From the NCBI RefSeq assembly GCF_900111565.1, contig NZ_FOIK01000001.1:558001-622000 (forward strand): 64,000 bases of DNA, given 5' to 3'. This stretch comes from Paenibacillus sp. NFR01 (GTDB lineage: Bacteria; Bacillota; Bacilli; Paenibacillales; Paenibacillaceae). The notes beneath the pieces are model-generated. The model was not told where the DNA came from. It saw only the letters and a program-made list of their open reading frames with translations, and did no database searches. Shown here piece by piece: positions 45,915 through 55,194 of the stretch (positions are counted from its first letter, which is position 1; the number at the start of each line of letters is the position of its first letter). The position numbers and the translations under genes were made by a program.

Positions 45915-47411
45915 TTAAGCTTCTTTCGCCACCGGAATCTTTACCGGCTCCGGAGCAGGCGTTTCGCTCTTTTGACTTACCTTTTTAATAAAGAAGGTCA
46001 GCAGCAGGCCGACGATGCCGATGCCGATGATCACCAGGTAGGCGTCGTTGATGCCCTGGATCATGGCTTCTTGGCCCAGCTGCGCCTGCGACAAGCCGGC
46101 TTTGCCGCCGGATGCCATCATGTCCTTCATATGCGTCGTAGTCCGGTTCGTCATGACGGTGACGAGCAGCGAGGTGCCGATTGCTCCGGCGACCTGACGG
46201 ACGGTATTGGTAATCGCCGTGCCGTGCGCGTTAAGGCGCTTAGGCAGCTGGTTGAGACCTGCCGTTTGTACAGGCATCATGAGCAATGCCATGCCGATCC
46301 GGCGCATGGTCGACATCAGCACGAGATACGTATACGATGTCGAGTCGGTCAGGTTAATAAAGCCAAGCGTCGCAACGATGGTGACGACCATCCCGGAGAC
46401 GGCCAGCCATTTCGCGCCGAAGCGGTCGAACAGCTTGCCGGTCACCGGCATCAGGAAGCCCATCACCAAAGCGCCGGGAAGCATCAGGAGACCGGATTCC
46501 AGCGCGGTATACCCGCGGGCATTTTGCAGATACAGCGGCAGCAGCATCATATCGGCATACATCACCATGGTGATCGCGATATTAATAAACGTCGTCAGGC
46601 TGAACATGTTGTATTTAAAAGCCCGCAGGTCAAGCAGCGGCTCGCCCGAGCCAAGCTGGCGCCAAGTGAACAAAGCGAGGGCAACGATGCCGACGGCGAT
46701 GGAGGCAATAACCTCCGCGCTGGACCAGCCGAGACTGCCTGCCCGGCTAAAGCCGTACAGCAAGGTGCCGAAGCCGACCGTAGACAACACGACGCTGAGC
46801 AGATCAAACTTCGCTTTGGTGGTTTCCGATACATTTTTCAAAAGGACAAATCCGAATATAATGACGATAACCGCAATCGGAATCATGCCGTAGAACATCG
46901 TTTCCCATTTGTAATGCTCGAGAATATAGCCGGCCAGCGTCGGGCCGATCGCCGGTGCGAAGATGATGGCAAGACCCATCATGCCCATCGCCCCGCCCCG
47001 TTTCTCAGGAGGGAACAACGCCAGAATGACATTCGTAAGCAGCGGCATAATAATGCCGGCGCCGGCTGCCTGAATCATCCGTCCGGTCAGCAGCGCTGGA
47101 AAGTCGGTTGCAATCGCCGCAACCACGGTCCCGATCAGAAAAATAATCATCGAAGCCTGAAACAGCTGTCTCGTCGAGAAGCGAAGCATCAAATATGCCG
47201 TAATTGGAATCAATACGCCGTTAACCAGCATGTATCCTGTGGTCAGCCATTGCGCGGTCGTCGCGGAAATGCCGAAATCGCCCATCAGCTTCGGCGTTGC
47301 CACGCTCATAATCGTCTGATTCAAGGTAGCCAGGAAGGCACCGAGAATCATAATGAATAAAATGGGTCCTTTGCGGACCGAACCGCCTGATGCGGCATGG
47401 GTCGTACTCAA
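45915..47411 (-). CDS. DHA2-family multidrug efflux MFS transporter (EmrB/QacA type)
   Basis: A drug:H+ antiporter of about 498 residues with 14 predicted helices. Motif C appears as PAIGPTLAGYILE and the opening IMILGAFLATLNQTIMSVATPKL is typical of EmrB/QacA. A basic C-terminal tail ends the protein. The ATG at 47420 has its AGAGGGG touching it, so the TTG three codons in (47411) is taken as the likely start. The gene is divergent from a TetR regulator with a palindrome in the gap. Substrates are probably lipophilic compounds, but this is not visible. Confidence 0.9.
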   Translation of the reverse strand: MSTTHAASGGSVRKGPILFIMILGAFLATLNQTIMSVATPKLMGDFGISATTAQWLTTGYMLVNGVLIPITAYLMLRFSTRQLFQASMIIFLIGTVVAAIATDFPALLTGRMIQAAGAGIIMPLLTNVILALFPPEKRGGAMGMMGLAIIFAPAIGPTLAGYILEHYKWETMFYGMIPIAVIVIIFGFVLLKNVSETTKAKFDLLSVVLSTVGFGTLLYGFSRAGSLGWSSAEVIASIAVGIVALALFTWRQLGSGEPLLDLRAFKYNMFSLTTFINIAITMVMYADMMLLPLYLQNARGYTALESGLLMLPGALVMGFLMPVTGKLFDRFGAKWLAVSGMVVTIVATLGFINLTDSTSYTYLVLMSTMRRIGMALLMMPVQTAGLNQLPKRLNAHGTAITNTVRQVAGAIGTSLLVTVMTNRTTTHMKDMMASGGKAGLSQAQLGQEAMIQGINDAYLVIIGIGIVGLLLTFFIKKVSQKSETPAPEPVKIPVAKEA

Positions 47412-47458
47412 GTTTCTCATCCCCTCTGGTGTTTTCGCGCTGTACTTAATTTACAAAA

Positions 47459-47474
47459 TGTTAGATAATTAACA
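47459..47474. promoter_or_regulatory. TetR-type operator palindrome
   Basis: TGTTA-GATAAT-TAACA is a perfect inverted repeat between the divergent efflux and TetR genes, close to the efflux start. Confidence 0.55.
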
Positions 47475-47647
47475 TAGTATAAATTAGTCATAGAATTGAT
47501 TATATTCAGAAAATCTCTGAAAACAAGCAACAGTTACATTTGATCTGTAAAGTAATTATCATCGCCCGGGTTATCTGTCGCCCAAGTCAAACATGTTGAA
47601 CAAAAACGCCGAAACTGTAAAATAGGGATCAGGAGGAAGCAGAACAC

Positions 47648-48229
47648 ATGAATTCGGATAAACCACGCACCGATCCGCGGATCCTGCGGACGCGCCAGCT
47701 GCTGAAGGATGCCTTTATCGATCTGATGCAGGAGATGGACATCGAAAAAATATCGGTGAACAAAATCGCCGAACGCGCCACCGTCAACCGAGTCACCTTT
47801 TACCTGCATTACCGAGACATTCCCGACATGATGGACAAGCTCGCCGAAGAGATGTACGAAGATATTCAGCGTGCGCTGAATAATAACCCGCAGGATGGCA
47901 CCAAAGAAGAGCGCGATTATTATGTGATGGTCAATCTGCTGGAGCATATCGCGGAGAACGCGAAGTTCTATAAAGTGGTGCTGGCTTCGCGGCGGACCCC
48001 GATTTTTACGGAGCGGCTGCTGCGGATGGTGTCCGAATCGGTCGTATCCAAGCTGGAAAATGAGCGCGCATCGTTCATCTCCAAAGCCGGCCTGCAAAAG
48101 GATATCGTCGTCTGGTACGGCTCGGCTGCCCTGATCGGAACGGTCGTGTCCTGGCTCCGCCATGATATGCCGTACACGCCGCAGTTTCTGGCCCGGCAGT
48201 TTACGCTGCTCCGGTCGATGCAGAGATAA
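47648..48229 (+). CDS. TetR/AcrR-family regulator
   Basis: A 193-residue TetR-type regulator with DNA-binding segment ISVNKIAERATVNRVTFYLHY. The C-terminal domain (FYKVVLASRRTPIFTERLL) resembles the TetR_C_8-like group. The ATG has AGGAGG upstream. It is divergent from the efflux pump and most likely represses it until a toxic ligand binds. The pentapeptide gene follows after 31 bases and may be cotranscribed. Confidence 0.92.
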   Translation: MNSDKPRTDPRILRTRQLLKDAFIDLMQEMDIEKISVNKIAERATVNRVTFYLHYRDIPDMMDKLAEEMYEDIQRALNNNPQDGTKEERDYYVMVNLLEHIAENAKFYKVVLASRRTPIFTERLLRMVSESVVSKLENERASFISKAGLQKDIVVWYGSAALIGTVVSWLRHDMPYTPQFLARQFTLLRSMQR

Positions 48230-48260
48230 TTGAAATCGCTAGAACGCCTGGGAGGGTACC

Positions 48261-48866
48261 ATGTTTCAATATACTAAACAAGACTATGACGAGATTGATT
48301 TCGGAGGGCGGGATTTAAGATACGGGGAGCTGATCGGCTGCACGTTTATGAACTGTTCGTTTGCAAATGCCGAACTCGATGAGATTACCGTAAGCCATTG
48401 CCGGTTTATCGGCTGCAATTTCCGCGGAGCATCGCTGAACGGCTCGCTGCATAACGAATCGGCCTACGAAAACTGCAATTTTACGAGCGCCAACCTGTTC
48501 TCCGCCAAGTTCGATACTTGTAAAATGACCGGCTCGGACTTCACGAACGCGACGCTGGACGGCATCACGATGGACAATGGCGATTGGTCCTATACCAACC
48601 TGCGGAACGCCAAACTGGCCCGGCAGGATTTGCGCGAAATCCGGTTCGTGGAGACGGATTTTTCGGGTGCCGTTCTGGAGAAGGCCGATCTGCGTAAAGC
48701 CGATCTGACCATGGCGATCTTATCGGGCGCCAGACTGGCGGGAGCGGATATCCGCGGCGCAAGCATGGAAGGGATCGATTTCCGGACCTTTGCGGTCACC
48801 GGACTGCGGATGGATCAGGAACAGGCTGCTTTGCTGGCCGTTTCGCATGGCGCCAAAGTAGGCTAA
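48261..48866 (+). CDS. Pentapeptide-repeat protein
   Basis: A 201-residue protein made almost wholly of A(D/N)LXX-type pentapeptides, from FGGRDLRYGEL to LAGADIRGASMEG. Such repeats fold as a right-handed quadrilateral beta helix. Some members (Qnr, MfpA) mimic DNA and protect gyrase from quinolones; many have no known role. Its place beside a TetR/efflux pair makes a protective role tempting, but no Qnr-specific loop can be identified. The ATG has GGGAGG upstream. Confidence 0.88.
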   Translation: MFQYTKQDYDEIDFGGRDLRYGELIGCTFMNCSFANAELDEITVSHCRFIGCNFRGASLNGSLHNESAYENCNFTSANLFSAKFDTCKMTGSDFTNATLDGITMDNGDWSYTNLRNAKLARQDLREIRFVETDFSGAVLEKADLRKADLTMAILSGARLAGADIRGASMEGIDFRTFAVTGLRMDQEQAALLAVSHGAKVG

Positions 48867-48915
48867 ACTGATTTTTCCGGGGCTTGGCATTATTTATCGA
48901 ATAGGAGGCAAACCC

Positions 48916-49401
48916 ATGCAGACGATGTTTCGCTACAATTGGATTGTCCGGGAGCAGTGGTATGACTGGTGCGGGGAAGTAGCGACGGAAGAACTGCTAC
49001 GCAAGCGGACCGGAGGGGTAGGAAGCATTCTGGAGACGCTGTATCATATCGTGGATGTGGAATGGAGCTGGATTCGCACGCTCCAGGGCCATCCGGATTT
49101 TCAAGAGCCGTTCGAGCAGTACAGTACGTTGGAGAAGGTGCGGGAGCTGGACCGCCGCTTCCATCCCGAGGTGGAGGCGTTCGTGAACGCCTGGCAGGAC
49201 GAGTGGGAGACGCGTCCGCTTTATGTTCCGCAGCCGAATGGCACGATCGCGCTGGATGCCTGGGGCGAGGTCGTCCGCCATGTCGTGGCGCATGAGATCC
49301 ACCATATCGGGCAGCTGTCGGTGTGGGCGCGGGAGCTCGGCCTTCAGCCGGTATCGGCCAATGTGATCGGCAAAGGCTTGATTACGCCGAAGACAGAGTA
49401 G
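48916..49401 (+). CDS. DinB-family protein
   Basis: A 161-residue four-helix DinB-type protein. The metal-binding histidines are placed as expected: LYHIVDVEWSW near residue 46 and VAHEIHHIGQLSVWA near residue 130. Family members are bacillithiol-dependent transferases or damage-induced proteins of unknown role. The ATG has AGGAGG upstream. It follows the pentapeptide gene by 49 bases and ends before a strong terminator. Confidence 0.85.
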   Translation: MQTMFRYNWIVREQWYDWCGEVATEELLRKRTGGVGSILETLYHIVDVEWSWIRTLQGHPDFQEPFEQYSTLEKVRELDRRFHPEVEAFVNAWQDEWETRPLYVPQPNGTIALDAWGEVVRHVVAHEIHHIGQLSVWARELGLQPVSANVIGKGLITPKTE

Positions 49402-49498
49402 GATGTATGGAGAAAAGTGTATCCCGATTTGGGCTCAAGCGACGGAAGTGCGGCTATACGCAGGCACGAATGAGTAAATGGCGAGATCAATAAGAAAC

Positions 49499-49550
49499 AA
49501 GGCAAGGCAGCCATACACCCTTAATTGGTGAGTGGCTGCCTTGCCTTTTG
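49499..49550. terminator. Bidirectional Rho-independent terminator
   Basis: AAGGCAAGGCAGCCA pairs perfectly with TGGCTGCCTTGCCTT. It separates the DinB gene from the convergent cation-transporter operon. Confidence 0.88.
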
Positions 49551-49607
49551 GTATTAAGCGTCCACTTATGCACAGATGTGAACCTCTTTAGAAATTTAGA
49601 TATCCCT

Positions 49608-50492
49608 TTAATAATAAGGATTCAAATGTACCAGCACCTCGTCCACGTCGGCATGGTTGTGCTTGATGGTCGATTTGATCTCCCGTGCAATGTCATGGCC
49701 TTGCTGGATCGTAAGATCGGCGGGGATGCTGACGCGCACATCGACCAAGATGTAATGACCGTGTTCCCGGGCCCGCACGCGGTCGATGCGTTTAACTTCG
49801 GGCACGGATTTAATCAGCCGGGTGAAGTCGATCATTTTCTCAGCGTCGATGGATTTCTCCATCAGCACGTTGGCGGCTTCTTTTCCCATATGGATCGCCA
49901 GCTTCAATACTAAATAAGAAACGACAATGCCCGCAACCGGATCGCCATACGCAAGGAAATGTATGTCATAATGCTCGCCGACGAGCGACAGGCCAATCCC
50001 GGCGACAGCGGCGATCGACGCATAAACGTCGGCCAGATGGTCATAAGCCGTGGCCAGCAGACCTTTGGATTTGGCGGCTTGACCCACCTTGAAGGTGTAG
50101 CGGTAGAGCCAAAACTTCCAGATCAAGGAGATAAACGCGGCAATTAGCGCGATAAAGCTGGCCGGATGCGGCTCCTCGAATAACCCCAAAACGGCATGGT
50201 ATGCCATGTAGAAGGCGGCGATGCCAAGAATGATCCCGACAATGCCTGCCGCCAGCACCTCCGCTTTGCCGTGTCCGTAAGGATGATCCTCGTCGGCCGG
50301 ACGCTGCGAGATTCGCATGGACCCCAGTGCCGCGCCCGAAGCGATGACATCCCCCGCGTTATGTACCCCGTCCGCCAAAAGAACGGGACTGTTGAAGAAT
50401 ACGCCCACCACGATTTTTCCGATGGTCAAAATCAAGTTGCTGATCAAGCTGATACTTACGGCAAGCATGGATTCGTTTTTTTCTTTGCTCAA
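49608..50492 (-). CDS. Cation diffusion facilitator (CDF) transporter
   Basis: A CDF metal/H+ antiporter of 294 residues. The metal site in helix 2 is DGVHNAGDVI (HxxxD) and in helix 5 HLADVYAS (HxxxD), the arrangement of zinc, cobalt or manganese exporters. A C-terminal cytoplasmic regulatory domain ends with HADVDEVLVHLNP. The TTG at 50492 is chosen because GGAGG lies eight bases upstream and MSKEKNES is a usual beginning; an ATG 13 codons earlier has no ribosome site. It is the second gene of a two-gene operon with a paralogue. Confidence 0.88.
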   Translation of the reverse strand: MSKEKNESMLAVSISLISNLILTIGKIVVGVFFNSPVLLADGVHNAGDVIASGAALGSMRISQRPADEDHPYGHGKAEVLAAGIVGIILGIAAFYMAYHAVLGLFEEPHPASFIALIAAFISLIWKFWLYRYTFKVGQAAKSKGLLATAYDHLADVYASIAAVAGIGLSLVGEHYDIHFLAYGDPVAGIVVSYLVLKLAIHMGKEAANVLMEKSIDAEKMIDFTRLIKSVPEVKRIDRVRAREHGHYILVDVRVSIPADLTIQQGHDIAREIKSTIKHNHADVDEVLVHLNPYY

Positions 50493-50540
50493 TGAAAAAG
50501 CCTCCGTTACGATGCGATGCATGGTGCGCATGATTTTAGA

Positions 50541-51416
50541 TTATTTCGTCGGTTCGTAGTGCACATGGACTTCGATAATTTCCGAGGATTTTTTTAATTC
50601 ATTCTCTACATTAGTGGCCACGTCATGGGCCTTCTGAAACGCCAGATCGCCTTTGATCGACAGGACGACGTCCACCACGGCGTTGCTGCCGTAATTCCGC
50701 GCCCGCAGATCCATCACGTCTTCGACCCCTGCTACTTGCATAACCGTTTCTTTGTAGGCCTGAACCGCCGCTTCGTCATAACCGTCGGATAACTGATGGG
50801 AAGCTTCGCGGAAGATGTCCCAGGCAGTCCTGCAAATGATAAAACCAACGGCAACAGCCGTTACAGGGTCAAGCCAAGGAATGCCGAATTGCGAACCGAC
50901 GATGCCGATAACCGCGCCGATACTCACGATGGCGTCCGAAATATTGTCTTTGGCCGCCGCCATAACGGCCTGGCTCCGGATTTTAGCGGCAAGATTTTTA
51001 TTATACCGGTATACAAAGTACATCACAACCGCACAAAATAATCCGGTCCATACCGAGATCAAATCCGGCGACTGTGCCCGGCCCTTGAAAACGGATGAAA
51101 CAGCGGCCACCAATACCTCTAGACCTACGGCCATCATAATGAAGGAAGCGGTAAGCGAGGCGATCGTTTCGGACTTCCAGTGACCGTAAGGGTGGTCCAG
51201 ATCCGCAGGTCTTTGGGCAAGCTTAAGTCCGATCAACACGGCAATGGAAGCGATAATATCCGTCGCGTTGTTTAATCCGTCCGCCTTAAGCGCTTCCGAA
51301 CCGGAAAAATTGCCTATGATTAATTTGAGTGCCGAGAGGCAAATGTATGCAATGATGCTGACGATTGCCCCGCGTTCGCCCAATTTCAAGTTTTCGAAAC
51401 GCTGCTGCTGCTCCAT
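50541..51416 (-). CDS. Cation diffusion facilitator (CDF) transporter, paralogue
   Basis: A CDF protein of 291 residues, related to the next gene but diverged. In helix 2 the metal motif is DGLNNATDII, with Asn where the paralogue has His, which should change metal preference towards manganese or iron. The helix 5 site is DNISDAIVS. The C-terminal domain is EIIEVHVHYEP. The downstream paralogue begins within 50 bases of the stop. The pair could form a heterodimer; a regulator is not adjacent. Confidence 0.88.
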   Translation of the reverse strand: MEQQQRFENLKLGERGAIVSIIAYICLSALKLIIGNFSGSEALKADGLNNATDIIASIAVLIGLKLAQRPADLDHPYGHWKSETIASLTASFIMMAVGLEVLVAAVSSVFKGRAQSPDLISVWTGLFCAVVMYFVYRYNKNLAAKIRSQAVMAAAKDNISDAIVSIGAVIGIVGSQFGIPWLDPVTAVAVGFIICRTAWDIFREASHQLSDGYDEAAVQAYKETVMQVAGVEDVMDLRARNYGSNAVVDVVLSIKGDLAFQKAHDVATNVENELKKSSEIIEVHVHYEPTK

Positions 51417-51499
51417 ATCGCTTCAGCAACCTCCTTGTCGTCCCCGGCATTTTTATATATTACCAGCCGCAATTTGAGTGGGTCTAGAGAAACGTTTTT

Positions 51500-51565
51500 A
51501 CCCGGGGGACTAAAAATGTCCCCAGACAAAGAAGCTTGCGCTCGGGCAAAAAGGTTGCCCCGGTC
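51500..51565 (-). other. Two adjacent hairpins upstream of the CDF operon
   Basis: GGGGAC-N7-GTCCCC at 51505-51523 and GGGCAA-N5-TTGCCC at 51544-51560 lie in the 289-base gap between the CDF operon and the divergent AraC-type gene. They could form a structured leader of the CDF mRNA. No known riboswitch consensus was recognised. Confidence 0.35.
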
Positions 51566-51705
51566 AATTTTCTGCACAAACCAGATAAACGCGATGTGAA
51601 AATGTGGTACATCAACGGTTCAAAAATGGGCGGGCTTTGAGTATAATGAAATAGCGATTCATTGATGCCGTGCTAGAAATGATTCCAAGAACAAGGAGAG
51701 GCCGA

Positions 51706-53985
51706 ATGAAACAACGATCAATTATGTTTCAGTTGACGCTGATTTTGTTTTTTGTCATGGCTGTCCCGCTGAGTATCCTGACCTGGTACAGCGACGGGCA
51801 GATCTTGCGCAATTCCGAGAACACGATTGCCGAATCCTCGCTTGCCGGTTTGAATGCCAATCGTCAATTAAATGAAAGCGCTCTCAATTCTTTGGCGCAG
51901 GATACGGTCCGGTTTGCCGCCACGAAGGTATTCGACCCGATCCGCAACTACAAAACTTATGACAAGCTGAACATGAACTACAGCACGATCAGCAGCGCGC
52001 TGATCATCATGCATGAACTGCAAAATCTGAACAAACGAATGAACGGCGTGTACTCCTCTTATTTTTATCTCGAAGATTCGGACTATGTCGTCTCGACGGA
52101 TAAGGGGATTACTACGCTGGAGCGGTATGAGCCGCTCGATTGGATCGACAGTGCCCTTGAGGAGCAGCGGGGAATCAGCGGCGTCTGGTATCCGCGCAGG
52201 CTGTCCTCGGGGATCAATGTGGTTTCTTATGTGCTGCAGCTCAACCGGCTGACGACCACCACCCGCGGTACGCTTGTCGTCAATATGCGGGAAAGCCAGA
52301 TCGGGGATTATCTGCTGACGTCGGAGCATGGCAAGCACGGCTATTTCCTGCTGAATGCGGACGGGATGATCATCTCCCAGACGGATAAAAGCCTGCTGTT
52401 CACGAATGGGTACAAACAGCCGTTTATCGGCGAGATTATGCAGAGCGGCCAAGAGCAGGGGTATATTTTCCGCAAGCTGAAGGATGAACGGTTGATTTAT
52501 ACCTGGTCGAAATCGGACCTGTATCATTGGTGGAATATCAACGTGTATTCGATGGACGAACTGATGGCGAAGTCGCGCCATTTGCAGCAGAGCATTATTT
52601 TGCTCATGGCCATCATCATCTTCGTGGGCGCCGGAGCGACCGTCTTGATCGCAACGCGCATGTCCAAGCCGGTGAAGCGGCTCGTGCGGAACATCCATTC
52701 GCGGGGCAACCTGGAGGCGGCCAACAAAAACGAGCTGCTGTTCATCGAATCGGCCTTCAAGCGGATGCAGGAGGAGGAAGAGGAGCTGTATACGCTGCTC
52801 AAGCAGCGGGAGAAGGATTCGCTGAGCCTGGCGGTCCACAATCTGCTGCGGGGGGAAATGACCGATCAGATCGCCGAGCTGTTCCCGGCCGCTTATTACC
52901 GCGTTGCCGTCATCTCCATTGACCAATACCGGAAGTACGTGAAGCATATGAGTCCCGAAACGCGCAAATACCACCGCTACCTGCTGATTTCGCAAAGCGA
53001 CAGCCTGTTTCCGGATACGATCCTGGCCCGAACCGTGTATCATGCTGACGGCCGTTTTCTGATTGTGATGAATTACAGCGATGAAGAACCGGGAAGATGC
53101 GAGGGCGAGCTGCGCGGGATTCTGACGAAAATCCGGGAAAAAGCGGCCGAGATTCTTGGGCACACGATTACGATCGGTGTCAGCAGCCAAACCGGGGAAA
53201 GCGCCGTCATTCCGGACAAGGTGCTGGAAGCGATGGAAGGGATCAAGCAGCGGATGATCGAAGGCAGCGGCACGATCTGCTTCTGGAAGCAGGAGGTGTA
53301 TGAACGCCGGAAGTACATTTACCCGAACCACAGCGAACGGCGTATCGTTAATTTCCTCGAAAAAGGCGACCTGGACAGCATTTCCCGGGAGCTTGCGCTG
53401 ATCCGCAAGGACATCCAGTCGGCGGAGTATATCACTTATGATAATATCATGTTCATTTATAACCAGCTGATCGGCGTGACGATCAAATATCTGCGGGAGA
53501 ACAACGCGCATGCGGTGCGGATATTTGCCGGGCAGGAGGACATTTACTCGACGATCGCTGCAATCGATACGCTGGATGAACTGGAGGAATACCTCCAGAG
53601 CTTTTTCAGTGAAATCATCCGCAATTTATCCCGCAGCTCCGGCGAAGCTGGTCACGGCGAACGGATTACCCGATATCTGGAGCAGCATTTCTGCCAGGAG
53701 ATCAGTTTTGAACAGATGGCCAAGGAAATCGGCATCAGCTATTCCTACATGCGCCGGATTGTCTACGAACTGACCGGAAAAAGCCTGATCGACTATACGA
53801 ATCTGCTGCGGATCAACAAAGCGAAGCAGATTCTGCAAACGACCAACCTGACCATGGCGCAGATTGCCGCAGAAGTCGGCTATAACAACGTTCAAAGCTT
53901 TAACCGCTTTTTCCGCAAATACGAAGGCATGTCCCCGGGGAATTTCCGGACCTTGAGGCCGGAGCAGGCGGATCGTGCGCAGTAA
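51706..53985 (+). CDS. Membrane-spanning AraC-type regulator
   Basis: A 759-residue one-component regulator. One helix near 8-26 and another near 295-318 bracket an extracytoplasmic Cache-like sensor domain. A HAMP-like linker and a long cytoplasmic region lead to a C-terminal AraC DNA-binding domain with FEQMAKEIGISYSYMRRIVY and MAQIAAEVGYNNVQSFNRFFRK. Such proteins sense sugars outside the cell without a separate kinase and usually control a neighbouring LplABC importer, as here. The ATG at 51706 has AAGGAGAGG upstream. A terminator follows it. Confidence 0.9.
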   Translation: MKQRSIMFQLTLILFFVMAVPLSILTWYSDGQILRNSENTIAESSLAGLNANRQLNESALNSLAQDTVRFAATKVFDPIRNYKTYDKLNMNYSTISSALIIMHELQNLNKRMNGVYSSYFYLEDSDYVVSTDKGITTLERYEPLDWIDSALEEQRGISGVWYPRRLSSGINVVSYVLQLNRLTTTTRGTLVVNMRESQIGDYLLTSEHGKHGYFLLNADGMIISQTDKSLLFTNGYKQPFIGEIMQSGQEQGYIFRKLKDERLIYTWSKSDLYHWWNINVYSMDELMAKSRHLQQSIILLMAIIIFVGAGATVLIATRMSKPVKRLVRNIHSRGNLEAANKNELLFIESAFKRMQEEEEELYTLLKQREKDSLSLAVHNLLRGEMTDQIAELFPAAYYRVAVISIDQYRKYVKHMSPETRKYHRYLLISQSDSLFPDTILARTVYHADGRFLIVMNYSDEEPGRCEGELRGILTKIREKAAEILGHTITIGVSSQTGESAVIPDKVLEAMEGIKQRMIEGSGTICFWKQEVYERRKYIYPNHSERRIVNFLEKGDLDSISRELALIRKDIQSAEYITYDNIMFIYNQLIGVTIKYLRENNAHAVRIFAGQEDIYSTIAAIDTLDELEEYLQSFFSEIIRNLSRSSGEAGHGERITRYLEQHFCQEISFEQMAKEIGISYSYMRRIVYELTGKSLIDYTNLLRINKAKQILQTTNLTMAQIAAEVGYNNVQSFNRFFRKYEGMSPGNFRTLRPEQADRAQ

Positions 53986-53997
53986 TCAAAACAGCGA

Positions 53998-54048
53998 TGG
54001 AACTGGGCTCCGTTCGGCAGCGAACCGGTGTACAAGTTCCATTTTTGC
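53998..54048 (+). terminator. Rho-independent terminator
   Basis: TGGAACT and AGTTCCA arms with partial inner pairing, followed by TTTTTG, just after the membrane AraC gene. Confidence 0.6.
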
Positions 54049-54214
54049 TATAGATGTTCAGAAATGATTATGCCGATCAAAAGTGAAGCCCGTTATCAAT
54101 ACTCACGATTTACCGTCGGCGGGGCGGCAGGCTATGATGCAGACATAACCCGGCCGGCACCTTGCAACTCGGCGGCGTTACATTCCTACCATATCCAGAT
54201 CGGGGGTGAAACAT

Positions 54215-55180
54215 TTGAAAGTTGAAAGCGCTTCAAGCACTCGTGAAACCGCTTTAAAAAGCATCCGGCCGCGTTCGGGGGCACTCCGGAACATCTTTCG
54301 CCGGGATTGGCAGCTGTATGCGCTTCTGGTCATTCCGCTCGCTTTTGTTCTCGTTTTTAAATACGCGCCGATGACCGGGCTGATCATCGCCTTCAAAAAC
54401 TACAAGATCTCCAGAGGCTTCTGGGGCAGCGAATGGGTAGGCTTTGATATCTTCCGCCAGATCTTCGATAAGCCGGATTTCACCCGGGCGTTCCGAAACA
54501 CGGTCATGCTGAATCTGCTGGACCTGCTGTTCAGCTTCACGATGCCGATCGTGCTGGCGCTGCTGCTCAATGAAGTGAAGAATATCAAATTCAAACGCGT
54601 CAATCAGACGCTGCTGTACCTGCCGCACTTTCTGTCCTGGATCATCATCGGCGCGATCGCCTACCAACTGCTCGGGCAGAGCAGCGGGGTGGTCAATAAC
54701 GTCATCGAGAATCAGGGCGGCAACCGGGTTCCGTTCCTGCAGGAAGATACGCACTGGCTGATCAGTTATCTGGCCATCGGCGTCTGGCAGAGCATGGGCT
54801 GGGGCACGATCATTTATCTGGCCGCGATCAGCGGCGTCAATCCGGAGATGTATGAAGCGGCAACGGTGGACGGAGCCGGCCGGTGGCGCAAAATGTGGAA
54901 CATCACGCTGCCTTCCATCCGGGCAACCATCGTCACGCTACTGATCATGAACCTCGGCAAAGTCATGGAGGGCTCGTTCGAACGGGTATTTGCGCTGGCG
55001 AATAAAGCGACGACGGAATATACGACGACGATACCCGTCCTGGTGTACCGCTGGGGGATTGAAAGCGGCAACTTCAGCCGCGCCACGGCGCTTGGTTTAT
55101 TCCAGTCCGTCATCGGGCTGGCGCTCGTACTTCTGTCCGACCGGATCGCCAAAAAGCTTGGCGAAGACGGATTGATCTAG
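54215..55180 (+). CDS. ABC sugar permease, LplB type
   Basis: A permease of 321 residues with six helices. FKYAPMTGLIIAFKNYKISRG is the LplB-type start and the EAA loop is YEAATVDGAGRWRKM...LP. The TTG at 54215 is chosen because GGGGGTG lies six bases before it; a GTG nine bases upstream is possible. A near-perfect cre sequence lies in codons 4-8. It forms the channel with the next gene and serves the lipoprotein encoded at 56124. Confidence 0.9.
   Translation: MKVESASSTRETALKSIRPRSGALRNIFRRDWQLYALLVIPLAFVLVFKYAPMTGLIIAFKNYKISRGFWGSEWVGFDIFRQIFDKPDFTRAFRNTVMLNLLDLLFSFTMPIVLALLLNEVKNIKFKRVNQTLLYLPHFLSWIIIGAIAYQLLGQSSGVVNNVIENQGGNRVPFLQEDTHWLISYLAIGVWQSMGWGTIIYLAAISGVNPEMYEAATVDGAGRWRKMWNITLPSIRATIVTLLIMNLGKVMEGSFERVFALANKATTEYTTTIPVLVYRWGIESGNFSRATALGLFQSVIGLALVLLSDRIAKKLGEDGLI
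54223..54236 (+). promoter_or_regulatory. cre (CcpA) site inside the permease 5' end
   Basis: TGAAAGCGCTTCAA matches 13 of 14 consensus positions. It lies just inside the coding region, where CcpA would act as a roadblock. Confidence 0.6.
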
Positions 55181-55194
55181 AGAGGAGGCGTAAC

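Noticed and set aside
45972-47360. A 462-codon frame antisense to the DHA2 pump
   Set aside because: Low-complexity, His/Arg/Gln-rich translation typical of a shadow frame.
48261-48866. The pentapeptide-repeat protein as Qnr
   Set aside because: The repeats are general to the fold, and no Qnr-specific loops or length were recognised.
51500-51600. The CDF leader hairpins as a known NiCo or yybP-ykoY metal riboswitch
   Set aside because: The conserved core sequences of those classes could not be found; only two simple hairpins are visible.
51868-53511. A 547-codon frame antisense to the membrane AraC gene
   Set aside because: A shadow frame with no domain signal; the sense gene has helices, an HTH domain and a good start.
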